NCBI GenBank assembly: GCA_004340125.1 | Contig: SLUK01000001.1 | Location: 372,001 to 436,000, forward strand | DNA: 64,000 nucleotides | Direction of reading: 5' to 3' | Origin: Harryflintia acetispora | Lineage (GTDB): Bacteria > Bacillota > Clostridia > Oscillospirales > Ruminococcaceae | Shown here: piece by piece, positions 7,301 to 14,891 of the stretch | Numbering within the stretch: position 1 is the first letter of the stretch | Layout of the letters: each line of letters opens with the position of its first letter | The notes under the pieces: model-generated | What the model was told of the DNA's origin: nothing | Seen by the model: the letters and a program-made list of their open reading frames with translations, nothing else | The model's database searches: none | Translations under genes and position numbers: made by a program

Positions 7301-9058
7301 TTATTTCTCCTTCAGCCGCTCGCAGAGCTCCTCGTCGGGGGTCACGACCGCGGTCTGGTAATTGACGTAGAGCACGAAGCCGGGCCGCGCGCCCGCGGGC
7401 TTTCGCACGTTGCGGATTTCGGTGTAATCCACCGGAACCAGCGAGGATTGCTTCGCTTTGGAGTTGTAAGCGGCGATCTTGGCCGCCTCCTCCAGGGTGC
7501 GCTCCGGGACCGGTTTCCCCTCAGTGCGGATCACCACATGGGAGCCGGGGATATTCTGGGTGTGGAACCAGATGTCACCCTTCTGCGAATCCTTCATGGT
7601 CAGCTGGTCGTTCTGCACGTTGCCGCGCCCCTGCAAAATCTGGAAGCCGTCGCTCGAGCGGTAGCGCACCGGGCCGAGCTTTTGCGGCCTCTTCTCCCGG
7701 CCCGTGCCGCGCCGGCGCATATAGCCGGTGGCGATCAGCTCCTCGCGGATCGCGTCGAGCTCGGCCTCGCAGGTGGCGCGCAGCAGCTCGTCGAGCACGG
7801 TGTCGATGTAGGCGTACTCCGCCTCGCCCTTCTCGATCAGGGTTTTGAGCATGCGCTCGGCGGTGTCGGCCTTTCGGTATTCGGCATAGTAGCGCTGGGC
7901 GTTCTGCGCCGGGGTCAGGCGCGCATCGAGCGGGATGTCGATCAGGGGGGAATCCGGCTCGTAGAAGTTTTCGAGCCTTGCCACGGTCTCCCCCTTTTGC
8001 AGCCGGTAGAGGTTCGAATTGATCAGGTCGGCCTGCACCCGCAGCTTGTCGCGGTCCCTGCTTTGCAGCAGCTCCTCGCGCTGGTGCTGCAGCTTGCGCT
8101 CGATCCGCTCGCTGGTGTTGGCCAGAAAGCGGAAGAGGTCGCCGCTGCGCTGATGCATGCGCTCGCTGAGGTCCCGCTCGCGGAAGAAGGCGTCCAGCAG
8201 CTCGCTGTAGCTTTCGTAATGCTTGGTGAGCATGAGGCCGCTGTACTGGGTGATTTCGAGAAAGCAGAGGTCCTTCGGCTTCCCCTCCTTGGTCAGCAGC
8301 ATGGTGGGCGTTCCGCCCGCAGCGATCCGCTCCTTCATCTCCTGCAAGAAGAAGCGCAGCCGGGAGAGCTGCTCTGCGTCCAGCGAGGAGACAATCCCCT
8401 CGCCCCCGCGCAGGGCGTAGCCGGCGATTTCGCCCGCCACCACCGGGGAAATGCCCAAAATGGCGTTCATCACCGCCTTGTGCAGCGGCAGCTCGGGATA
8501 GGAGCAAATGCGTTCGAGCACCTGTTCTGGCTCGCTTTCGAGGAGGCTGAGCTTGTCCTGCCCGGGCGGGAGCTGGTAGGGCAGCCCGGGCAGCACCGGG
8601 CGCACCGACGAGGTCTGCAGGTCCACCCGCTTGATCGCGTCGATGATCTTCCCATCCTCCCCGAGCAGGATGATGTTGGAGTGCCGTCCCATGATCTCCA
8701 CCGCCAGGCGCAGGGTGACAAGGTCCCCCAGCTCGTTGCGGTTTTCAAAGTGGAGCATGAGGATCCGGTCCAGCGACACCTGGCTGACCGCGCACAGCTT
8801 GGCGCCCGAGAGGTGCTTGCGCAGCAGCATGCAGAACATCGGCGGCGCGGCGGGGTTTTCATAGCTGCCCGCGGTCAGCTGGATGCGCGGGGTCTGTGAG
8901 CTCGCGCTCATGAGGAGCTTCTGGTTCCCGCCCTTGGCGCGCAGCGCGAGGATCAGCGTCTCGCGCGCCGGCTGGAAAACCCGGTCCACCCGGGCGTTGC
9001 CGCACAGCGGCTCGATCTCGCGAGCCAGAAGGCTCAAAAAAATGCCGTCGATGGCCAT
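7301..9058 (-). CDS. rqcH: Rqc2-family NFACT protein RqcH (ribosome-associated quality control)
   Basis: A 585-residue NFACT protein, often labelled fibronectin-binding. In Bacillus, RqcH binds stalled 50S subunits with peptidyl-tRNA and recruits tRNA-Ala to add C-terminal alanine tails that mark nascent chains for degradation. The NFACT-N domain starts MAIDGIFLSLLAREIEP. The essential Asp-Arg pair falls at D97-R98 (SQVSLDRI), exactly the expected position. Coiled coils span about 280-430, and the NFACT-R domain contains the family stretch GDIWFHTQNIPGSHVVIR. The ATG at 9058 follows GGAGGAAAA. Confidence 0.93.
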   Translation of the reverse strand: MAIDGIFLSLLAREIEPLCGNARVDRVFQPARETLILALRAKGGNQKLLMSASSQTPRIQLTAGSYENPAAPPMFCMLLRKHLSGAKLCAVSQVSLDRILMLHFENRNELGDLVTLRLAVEIMGRHSNIILLGEDGKIIDAIKRVDLQTSSVRPVLPGLPYQLPPGQDKLSLLESEPEQVLERICSYPELPLHKAVMNAILGISPVVAGEIAGYALRGGEGIVSSLDAEQLSRLRFFLQEMKERIAAGGTPTMLLTKEGKPKDLCFLEITQYSGLMLTKHYESYSELLDAFFRERDLSERMHQRSGDLFRFLANTSERIERKLQHQREELLQSRDRDKLRVQADLINSNLYRLQKGETVARLENFYEPDSPLIDIPLDARLTPAQNAQRYYAEYRKADTAERMLKTLIEKGEAEYAYIDTVLDELLRATCEAELDAIREELIATGYMRRRGTGREKRPQKLGPVRYRSSDGFQILQGRGNVQNDQLTMKDSQKGDIWFHTQNIPGSHVVIRTEGKPVPERTLEEAAKIAAYNSKAKQSSLVPVDYTEIRNVRKPAGARPGFVLYVNYQTAVVTPDEELCERLKEK

Positions 9059-9082
9059 AGTAATTTTCCTCCAGGTTAAAAA

Positions 9083-9111
9083 TAAAAAATCGGCAGAAGC
9101 TCTGCCGATTT
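9083..9111 (-). terminator. Terminator of the small membrane-protein gene
   Basis: Arms AAATCGGCAGA and TCTGCCGATTT with a 3-nt loop, followed on the minus strand by TTTTTTATTTTTA. It ends the 9120-9425 gene before rqcH. Confidence 0.75.
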
Positions 9112-9119
9112 GCAAGATT

Positions 9120-9425
9120 TCACAGTGCCAGGGCGAAAATCGAGACGATTACGCCAAAGCCCACCGCCACCGCGCCGAACATTGCCGCGCGGGCCAGCAG
9201 CTGGCTGCGGTACTTTTGTCCCAGCAGAAAGGCCGGGATGATAAACACAAGGGAATAGCAGGCGGTATAGTGCAGCCCGCCCTGCGCGTATGGGCGCAGC
9301 CCCATGGCGCTCACCAGCGCGTCCCCGGCGCTGCCATCCCCGAAATCGAGGACCATCCAGAGCCCCATCGCCACCAGCAGAAAGGCGAAGGTGCCCCAGC
9401 CCAGCTTTTTACCAAGCAGTTCCAT
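9120..9425 (-). CDS. Small three-helix membrane protein of unknown function
   Basis: A 101-residue hydrophobic protein with three likely membrane helices (about 10-27, 52-70, 80-99) joined by a Gly/Asp-containing loop. No family recognised. It has its own promoter and terminator, so it is a monocistronic unit with a leader of about 120 nt. GAGGAAG precedes the ATG. Function unknown. Confidence 0.65.
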   Translation of the reverse strand: MELLGKKLGWGTFAFLLVAMGLWMVLDFGDGSAGDALVSAMGLRPYAQGGLHYTACYSLVFIIPAFLLGQKYRSQLLARAAMFGAVAVGFGVIVSIFALAL

Positions 9426-9557
9426 TTTAAAGATACTTCCTCTCTGGATGTTTCATACCGGTTTTGCCATGCGAAATGAAACTCCATGTTTGAAAGTTCA
9501 CTTCCAAACTTCGCTCTTAGAAACGTCCCATTCATGAATTGTGGATTTTGCTCACCT

Positions 9558-9586
9558 ACTATAGCACAAACCCTTTTAAAATGCAA
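9558..9586 (-). promoter_or_regulatory. Promoter for the small membrane-protein gene
   Basis: On the minus strand TTGCAT (9586-9581), 17 bp spacer, TATAGT (9563-9558). The leader to 9425 contains a near-perfect hairpin with arms GTTTGGAAG and CTTTCAAAC at about 9488-9510. Confidence 0.7.
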
Positions 9587-9601
9587 CTTTCGGGGCCGGG
9601 C

Positions 9602-10369
9602 TCAAAGATACCGCACGATCCCCTCGTCCTCGGCTTCAAGGAATTCCACCCCCGGGATCAGTTCCCCCAGCCGCCGGCGCAAAGGGCCGAGCACTACCCG
9701 CTCGGTGTCGTAATGCCCGGCGTCGAAGGCGGAAAGCCCGGCGGCTTTACACGAAAGCCAGATATTTTGCTTGAGCTCGCTGGTGATCAGCGCGTCCACC
9801 CCGAGCGCCGCCGCCCGCTCCATCAGCGAGCCGCCCGCGCCGCCGCAGACGGCCACCCGCCGGATCGCTTTCCCGCAATCGAGATACCGTACCCCGCCGC
9901 AGGGGGCCAGGGCCTCGCGCAGGCGCTGTGCCAGCTCCCCGGCGCTCATCTCCTCGGGAAGGGTCCCGCACCGGCCGAGGGAGGCCCCCTCGCCGGTCTC
10001 CTCAAAGGGCCCGAGGTCGCGAAGCCCCAGCGCCTTTGCCAGGCAGTCGTTGACCCCGCCCTCTGCGATGTCCAGGTTGGTGTGCGCGCAGATGGCCGAA
10101 AGCCCGCTTTGGATCAATGTGTGGACCGGGTGCCCCTTGAGCACGGCGCGCAGCGGGTCGAAGATCACCGGGTGATGGCTGATCATCAGCTGCGCCCCGG
10201 CCGCTGCCGCCTGGGCGATGGTGTCCCCGGTAATGTCGAGGCAGACCAGCGCCCGGGTGACGGCCGCTTGGGGGTCCCCGGCGAGCAGGCCGCTGTTGTC
10301 CCAGCTCTCGGCCAGCGAAAAGGGCGCGATCTGCCGGTCGATCACCTCATAAATTTCCCGTACCGTCAA
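9602..10369 (-). CDS. Nif3-like dinuclear metal-centre protein (DUF34)
   Basis: A 255-residue Nif3/DUF34 family protein, sometimes labelled GTP cyclohydrolase I type 2 homolog. Members form toroidal hexamers with a dinuclear metal site. The metal-ligand motif ISHHPVIFDPL and a later C-terminal GHYDTER are present. It is the short form, lacking the inserted PII-like domain of larger homologues. The TTG at 10369 after GGGAGGAGA is preferred; the gene overlaps trmK by 23 nt, implying translational coupling. Biochemical role is unsettled across the family. Confidence 0.88.
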   Translation of the reverse strand: MTVREIYEVIDRQIAPFSLAESWDNSGLLAGDPQAAVTRALVCLDITGDTIAQAAAAGAQLMISHHPVIFDPLRAVLKGHPVHTLIQSGLSAICAHTNLDIAEGGVNDCLAKALGLRDLGPFEETGEGASLGRCGTLPEEMSAGELAQRLREALAPCGGVRYLDCGKAIRRVAVCGGAGGSLMERAAALGVDALITSELKQNIWLSCKAAGLSAFDAGHYDTERVVLGPLRRRLGELIPGVEFLEAEDEGIVRYL

Positions 10370-11081
10370 GGCGGTCTCCTCCCTTCGGCTCCTCCCCGGC
10401 CGCGGCGAGGAGCTCATCAGATAATTTGTAATAATCAGATCGTTTTATACGGTCCGTATCGGATTTCGCCAGGCTGTCCCCGATGGCGCGCAGCCGCGCG
10501 GCGGCGTGGAGCAGCCAGGCGCTCGAGAGCGCGTCCCCGCTCTCGGGCAGCTTTCCCGCGAAGGCTTCGAATTCGCTCAGCTCACGGCATTCGCCGGTAT
10601 ACCCGGCGGATATAACGGTATAGGAAAACCGCCCCGCCCGGGCGCCCTGCTCGCGCAATACCGGGAAACCCGACCGCGCCAGATAACGGCGCAGCTCGGG
10701 GACCTTGGTCATCGGCTGGAGCACCAGCCGGTAGTGCGGGTCGCGCAGCCAGGAGGCAGCTTCTATAATATCGGCGATCAGCTCCCCGCCCATCCCGGCG
10801 ATCACGATGTCGTCGGCCTCCGACGGGGCCACCCCGCGAAGCCCGTCGCAGAGCCGCACGGAGATTTGCTCCCGAAGCCCCAGCCGGGCGATCAGCTCGC
10901 GCGCGCTGGAGAGCGGGCCCTCCCGGATGTCGCAGGCCACCCCGCCGGGGCTCTTTTTGCTCAGGACGAGCTGGCAGATCAGGTACCCGTGGTCGGTTCC
11001 CACGTCGGCGACCCGCGCGCCCGGGCGCACCAAATCACAGGCGGTGAGCAGCCGCCCGTCGAGCTTGTGCAGCAGGTCCAT
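10347..11081 (-). CDS. trmK: tRNA (adenine(22)-N1)-methyltransferase TrmK
   Basis: A 244-residue SAM-dependent methyltransferase of the TrmK family (COG2384), which makes m1A22 in tRNA. SAM-binding motif I is VADVGTDHGYL; the catalytic-pocket region is DDIVIAGMGGELIADII. The C-terminal helical part (about 180-244) resembles the coiled-coil domain of the family. Its ATG overlaps the stop of the upstream 64-residue gene (TGATG), and it overlaps the Nif3 gene downstream. TrmK-Nif3 adjacency is common in Firmicutes. Confidence 0.93.
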   Translation of the reverse strand: MDLLHKLDGRLLTACDLVRPGARVADVGTDHGYLICQLVLSKKSPGGVACDIREGPLSSARELIARLGLREQISVRLCDGLRGVAPSEADDIVIAGMGGELIADIIEAASWLRDPHYRLVLQPMTKVPELRRYLARSGFPVLREQGARAGRFSYTVISAGYTGECRELSEFEAFAGKLPESGDALSSAWLLHAAARLRAIGDSLAKSDTDRIKRSDYYKLSDELLAAAGEEPKGGDRLDGTGNL

Positions 11082-11275
11082 CAGCCGATCAGCCCATTGA
11101 TCCGCGCGAGCAGGGCATCGCAGTCCTCCTCGTGGGTCAGGCAGGCGTCCTCGATGGTCTCGCCCCGCGCCGACGGGCAGCCCAGACAGTGCATCCCGAT
11201 CTCCAAAAAGAGCGCGGCGGTCTGGGGATAGCGGTCCAGCACCTCGCCCACAATGTCGCTTTTCATGATTGCCAT
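11081..11275 (-). CDS. DUF1858 domain protein
   Basis: A 64-residue protein matching the DUF1858 domain, a small helical module also found fused to hybrid-cluster and other redox proteins. The signature is LFLEIGMHCLGCPSARGETI with CxxC cysteines suited to metal or redox chemistry. GGAGG precedes the ATG at 11275. It is first in the operon with trmK and the Nif3 gene, coupled by a TGATG junction. Confidence 0.88.
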   Translation of the reverse strand: MAIMKSDIVGEVLDRYPQTAALFLEIGMHCLGCPSARGETIEDACLTHEEDCDALLARINGLIG

Positions 11276-11345
11276 GGTGATCCTCCTTGTACTCCCGCAG
11301 GGGGATGGTATCCTATTTCCAATATACATCCTGGCTCCTGGAACC

Positions 11346-11374
11346 AGTATATAGGGTTTTGCCCTGTTTCGCAA
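11346..11374 (-). promoter_or_regulatory. Promoter for the DUF1858-trmK-Nif3 operon
   Basis: On the minus strand TTGCGA (11374-11369), 17 bp spacer, TATACT (11351-11346), about 70 bp before the 11275 ATG. Confidence 0.65.
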
Positions 11375-11425
11375 GGGGCAGGAAAAACCGGGGAGGATAT
11401 TCCTCCACGGCTTCGATTCATCCAA

Positions 11426-12733
11426 CTAGGCGTGCACCTTTTCCAGTGTCTGGGGCAGCTCGTGCCCGGGCTCGGCCGCCGTCTCATCCACCGCCCCGGC
11501 TTTGGGCTTGCCCTTATGGTGGTCCGGGAGCTCCTCGGGTTCCACCGAATGGGAGAGGAAGAGCGAGGCCTTGGCGCAGGCCGGGCCGATCATCTCATAG
11601 AGCACGGCCGAGGAGAGGATGATGGTCGAGAGCATGAGCCCCTGTTCGGCCGGGAGCATGCGCTGCCCGAGCGCCGCCAGGCCGATGGACACCCCGGCCT
11701 GGGGAATCAGCGCGAGGCCGAGGTAACGCTTGATGGCGGGCGAACAACCGCTGAGCGCCGAGCCGAGCGAAGCGCCCAGGTATTTGCCGAGGATGCGCAC
11801 GAAGAAGTAGACCACCCCGATCACCCCGGCGCTCACCAGGGAGGGGACGTTGAGCTTCATGCCCGAGAGGACGAAGAACATCAGCAGCACGGGGGGCTCG
11901 AAGTGATTGATCTGTTTGAAGAGCTCCTTGTTGCCGCTCAGGTTGATGTAGGCGGTGCCCAGCGCCATGCAGGCGAGCAGGGGGGAGATGTCCAGCATGG
12001 TGCACAGCCCCGTCAGGCTGAGGATGACCGCGTTGGTCAGCACCAGCCGGTGCTCGCGGGAGCGCCGGTCGTTGATCAGCCGGTGGAGCACCACCCCGAG
12101 CACCGCGCCCAAGGCCACCATCAGGAGGTTGAGCAGCACCGGCAGCACCACCACCCCGAAGTCCAGCCCGCCGGGGCTGGTCAGACTGCGCGCGATGGCC
12201 GCGCAGACCGAAAAGGCGATCAGCGCGACGGCGTCGTCCAGCGCGACCACCTGCAAAATCATGTTGACGAACTCGCCCTTGGCGTGGTACTGCCGGATGG
12301 TCATGATGGTCGAGGCCGGCGCGGTGGCGCAGCCGATGGCCCCCAGCAGCAGCGAAAAGGCGACGGGAAGCCGGAAGATAAAGATCATGGTCAGCGAAAT
12401 GACCACCGCCGCGGCCAGCGACTCGAAGAGGGTGACCACGAATACCTTCCCCCCGCTGCGGCGCAGGGTGGAGAGCTTGAAATATTTCCCCACCCCGAAG
12501 GCGATGTAGGACAGCGCGATGTCGGTGACGAAGTCCATCCCGCTGATCACCTGCTGCGGCACGATCTTCAGCACGAACGGCCCGATGAGCACCCCGGAAA
12601 GGATGTACCCGGTGACGTTGGGGAGTTTGAGCTTTTTGGTGACCCGCGTGGCGAGAAATCCCGCGAAGAGGATCACCGCCAGGGAGAGGATGATACAGGC
12701 GCTCGGGCCTGCGCTGACAAGAATATCGGACAA
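11426..12733 (-). CDS. Cation:proton antiporter (CPA2/KefB-like membrane domain)
   Basis: A 435-residue monovalent cation:H+ antiporter with about 12 helices. Typical features are LPNVTGYILSGVLIGP at the N-terminus, GAIGCATAPASTIMTIRQ in the core, and LQVVALDDAVALIAF with the DD pair expected for the ion site. The hydrophilic C-terminal tail (about 400-435) is short and has no TrkA-N domain. Start is TTG at 12733 after GAAGGAGG. Divergent from a LysR regulator that probably controls it. Confidence 0.9.
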   Translation of the reverse strand: MSDILVSAGPSACIILSLAVILFAGFLATRVTKKLKLPNVTGYILSGVLIGPFVLKIVPQQVISGMDFVTDIALSYIAFGVGKYFKLSTLRRSGGKVFVVTLFESLAAAVVISLTMIFIFRLPVAFSLLLGAIGCATAPASTIMTIRQYHAKGEFVNMILQVVALDDAVALIAFSVCAAIARSLTSPGGLDFGVVVLPVLLNLLMVALGAVLGVVLHRLINDRRSREHRLVLTNAVILSLTGLCTMLDISPLLACMALGTAYINLSGNKELFKQINHFEPPVLLMFFVLSGMKLNVPSLVSAGVIGVVYFFVRILGKYLGASLGSALSGCSPAIKRYLGLALIPQAGVSIGLAALGQRMLPAEQGLMLSTIILSSAVLYEMIGPACAKASLFLSHSVEPEELPDHHKGKPKAGAVDETAAEPGHELPQTLEKVHA

Positions 12734-12792
12734 GAGGATCTGCCTCCTTCAAAATTTGGGCGGTGGAGTGCGCACCTCGCTGCAAACAAAAA

Positions 12793-12824
12793 ACGAACGG
12801 CCCGGTGGGGCGCGTCCGTCCTTT
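12793..12824 (-). terminator. Possible leader attenuator before the antiporter gene
   Basis: In the minus-strand leader a GC-rich stem (GGACGG pairing with CCGTTC, plus inner GCGCC/GGGC pairs) is followed by six T. It lies between the putative transcription start and the TTG start, so it could attenuate transcription. Weak pairing; no ligand or leader peptide identified. Confidence 0.35.
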
Positions 12825-12981
12825 TTTAGGGGAAAAGGAGCTGTGCAGTGGGGAGGAAACCACAAATCATGTTTTGATAGTCTTGATTATAGGCCTCCTT
12901 CGTGATAAAATCAAATTATATTTTATAAGCGTAATATAAAATCTGCTAATGATAATTTGTCCGAGACGGGGAGGCCCTAGC

Positions 12982-13869
12982 ATGATCGACAACAAAACCC
13001 GCACCCTTCTCACCCTGGTGAGCGCGGGAAGCTATACCAAGGCGGCGCAGATCCTGTCGCTGACCCAGCCGGCGGTGAGCCACCATATCCGGCAGCTGGA
13101 AGAGGAGTTCGGAATCCAGATCTTCTATAAGGATAAAAAAGAGTTGAAATTGACCCCCGAGGGGGCCATTTTGGTGAAATATGCGAGAAGGACCATGGCC
13201 ATCTACAACAACTGCAAGCAGGCCATCGAGGACAGCCGCACGCGCATACGGCATTTTGTGGTGGACATCACCCCCACCGCCGGGGAGTACCTGGTCCCCC
13301 AGGTGATCGCCACCTACTGCCTGCAGAACCCCGAGGTCCACATCAACATCTTTACAGATACCATAAAAAATATTTATGACCGGCTCAAGTCCTACGAGTC
13401 GGACATCGCCATCGTGGACGGGAAGATTAGCGACCCCAATCTGATTTCGGTGCTGCTGGACACTGACTATCTCTGCCTGGCCGTCTCCCCGAAGCACCGG
13501 CTGGCCGGGCGCAGCAGCGTGAGCCTGCAGGAGCTGCGGGAGGAGAATTTCATCCTGCGTTCCCGCAGCGCGGGGACGCGCCGGCTTTTCGAGAGCTATC
13601 TGCAAAACCACGGGGCGAACATCAAGGACTTCAACATCATGATCGAGATCGACAACATCGCCACCATCAAGGAGCTGATCGCCTCCGATTTGGGGATTTC
13701 GGTCATCTCGCACAGCGCCTGCCGCGAGGATGAGCATTCCGGGCGGCTGGCGGTGGTGCCGATCGAGAACAGCAGCATGATCCGCGAGATCAACATGGTC
13801 TATCACAAGGATTTCACCCACACCGAGATACTGGAGGACTTCCGCCGGATTTTCAATTCCCTGAGATAG
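12982..13869 (+). CDS. LysR family transcriptional regulator
   Basis: A 295-residue LysR regulator. The N-terminal winged helix-turn-helix is TLVSAGSYTKAAQILSLTQ followed by PAVSHHIRQLEEEFG; the remainder (about 90-295) is a type 2 periplasmic-binding-like effector domain. The ATG at 12982 follows GGGGAGG. The AT-rich gap to the divergent antiporter gene contains two inverted copies of an ATATTTTAT-like element (about 12914-12945), a plausible operator. Effector unknown. Confidence 0.92.
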   Translation: MIDNKTRTLLTLVSAGSYTKAAQILSLTQPAVSHHIRQLEEEFGIQIFYKDKKELKLTPEGAILVKYARRTMAIYNNCKQAIEDSRTRIRHFVVDITPTAGEYLVPQVIATYCLQNPEVHINIFTDTIKNIYDRLKSYESDIAIVDGKISDPNLISVLLDTDYLCLAVSPKHRLAGRSSVSLQELREENFILRSRSAGTRRLFESYLQNHGANIKDFNIMIEIDNIATIKELIASDLGISVISHSACREDEHSGRLAVVPIENSSMIREINMVYHKDFTHTEILEDFRRIFNSLR

Positions 13870-13938
13870 CCGCGGCAAAATGAGCCGCGAATATGGATTG
13901 GTACCGTCAAATCTTTTGAAGAGGGAGACAGAACAGGA

Positions 13939-14808
13939 ATGAACGCTATCATGAAGCCCGGCCTTTGCAAGACGGCCCTGCACGTACTGGCAGGATTCGC
14001 CATCTGGCTCGGCTGCCAGCTGCTGTCCGGGGTTTCGTCTTTATTTTCCCAGCCGGTTGTTTCGATCGTTGTCTCGTCGGGCATCCAGATTGTATTTACT
14101 TATTGGTTTCTGTTTTTATACTGCAAAAAGATCCTTCATATAAGTATGGCGGATTGCCGCATTAAGCTGAGTTTAGCGAGTCCGGCCTGGTGGGCCTGCG
14201 CCATTTTGCTTCCGGTTTTGGTAAGCCTTTGGTTTGTGGTATTTGTACCCGGCGAGTTCTCCTTTAACAGGTTGAATTCTGCTCAGCTTTTACAGCGGGT
14301 TGTTACTGCTGTGCTCGCGACCTGCATAACCGCCAGCATAACGGAAGAAATGGTCTTCCGGGGTTTCGTCATGAGGATCATTGAAGCCAGGGGCGGCAGG
14401 GTTTGTGCAATTTTAATTCCTTCCGTCGCGTTTGCCGCCTTCCATTTGATCGGGATAAGCCCTGGCTTTTCAGGCTTTGTCCAATTGATGGTCGCGGGGA
14501 CCAGCGTGGGGATTATGTTTTCCCTCATCTGCTATCAAAGCGGTTCTGTCTGTCCGGGCATCGTCGTGCATGGCATTTGGAACCTGGTTATGCTCGGCGG
14601 CATTGTGGACATTGGCACGAGCCACAGCGGGACGTCGATCTTAAACTATACCATCGCCACCGATTCACGGCTGCTCACGGGCGGCGCCTTCGGAATAGAG
14701 GCCTCCCTGCCCGCCCTTGTTGGCTATTGGTGCGTGATAGCCTTCTTATTGTTGCGGCAAAGCAAGGCCCTGCGAAAGGGCGAGGGGGCCTCTGCGCTCC
14801 CGCAATGA
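13939..14808 (+). CDS. CPBP family intramembrane metalloprotease
   Basis: A 289-residue membrane protein of the CPBP/CAAX (Abi) protease family with about seven helices. The catalytic motifs are TEEMVFRGF (Glu-Glu-x3-Arg), AFAAFHLIGI and VVHGIWNL, supplying Glu and His ligands within the membrane. GGGAGACAGAACAGGA precedes the ATG. Codon use is more AT-rich than most neighbours. Substrate unknown; homologues act in bacteriocin self-immunity or prenyl-protein processing. Confidence 0.9.
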   Translation: MNAIMKPGLCKTALHVLAGFAIWLGCQLLSGVSSLFSQPVVSIVVSSGIQIVFTYWFLFLYCKKILHISMADCRIKLSLASPAWWACAILLPVLVSLWFVVFVPGEFSFNRLNSAQLLQRVVTAVLATCITASITEEMVFRGFVMRIIEARGGRVCAILIPSVAFAAFHLIGISPGFSGFVQLMVAGTSVGIMFSLICYQSGSVCPGIVVHGIWNLVMLGGIVDIGTSHSGTSILNYTIATDSRLLTGGAFGIEASLPALVGYWCVIAFLLLRQSKALRKGEGASALPQ

Positions 14809-14830
14809 CAGGCGCGGGAAAAGGAACACA

Positions 14831-14867
14831 AAAGGGGGTATCGGTCTTCCGGCCGATACCCCCTTTT
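14831..14867. terminator. Bidirectional terminator between the CPBP and GGDEF genes
   Basis: Arms GGGGGTATCGG and CCGATACCCCC flanked by AAA and TTTT, so it works on both strands for the two convergent genes. Confidence 0.85.
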
Positions 14868-14891
14868 AAGCTGTTCGCAGCGATGCTCCGG

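Noticed and set aside
13870..13938. Terminator after the LysR gene (GCCGCGGC…GCCGCG)
   Set aside because: Short stem without a T tract; insufficient support.
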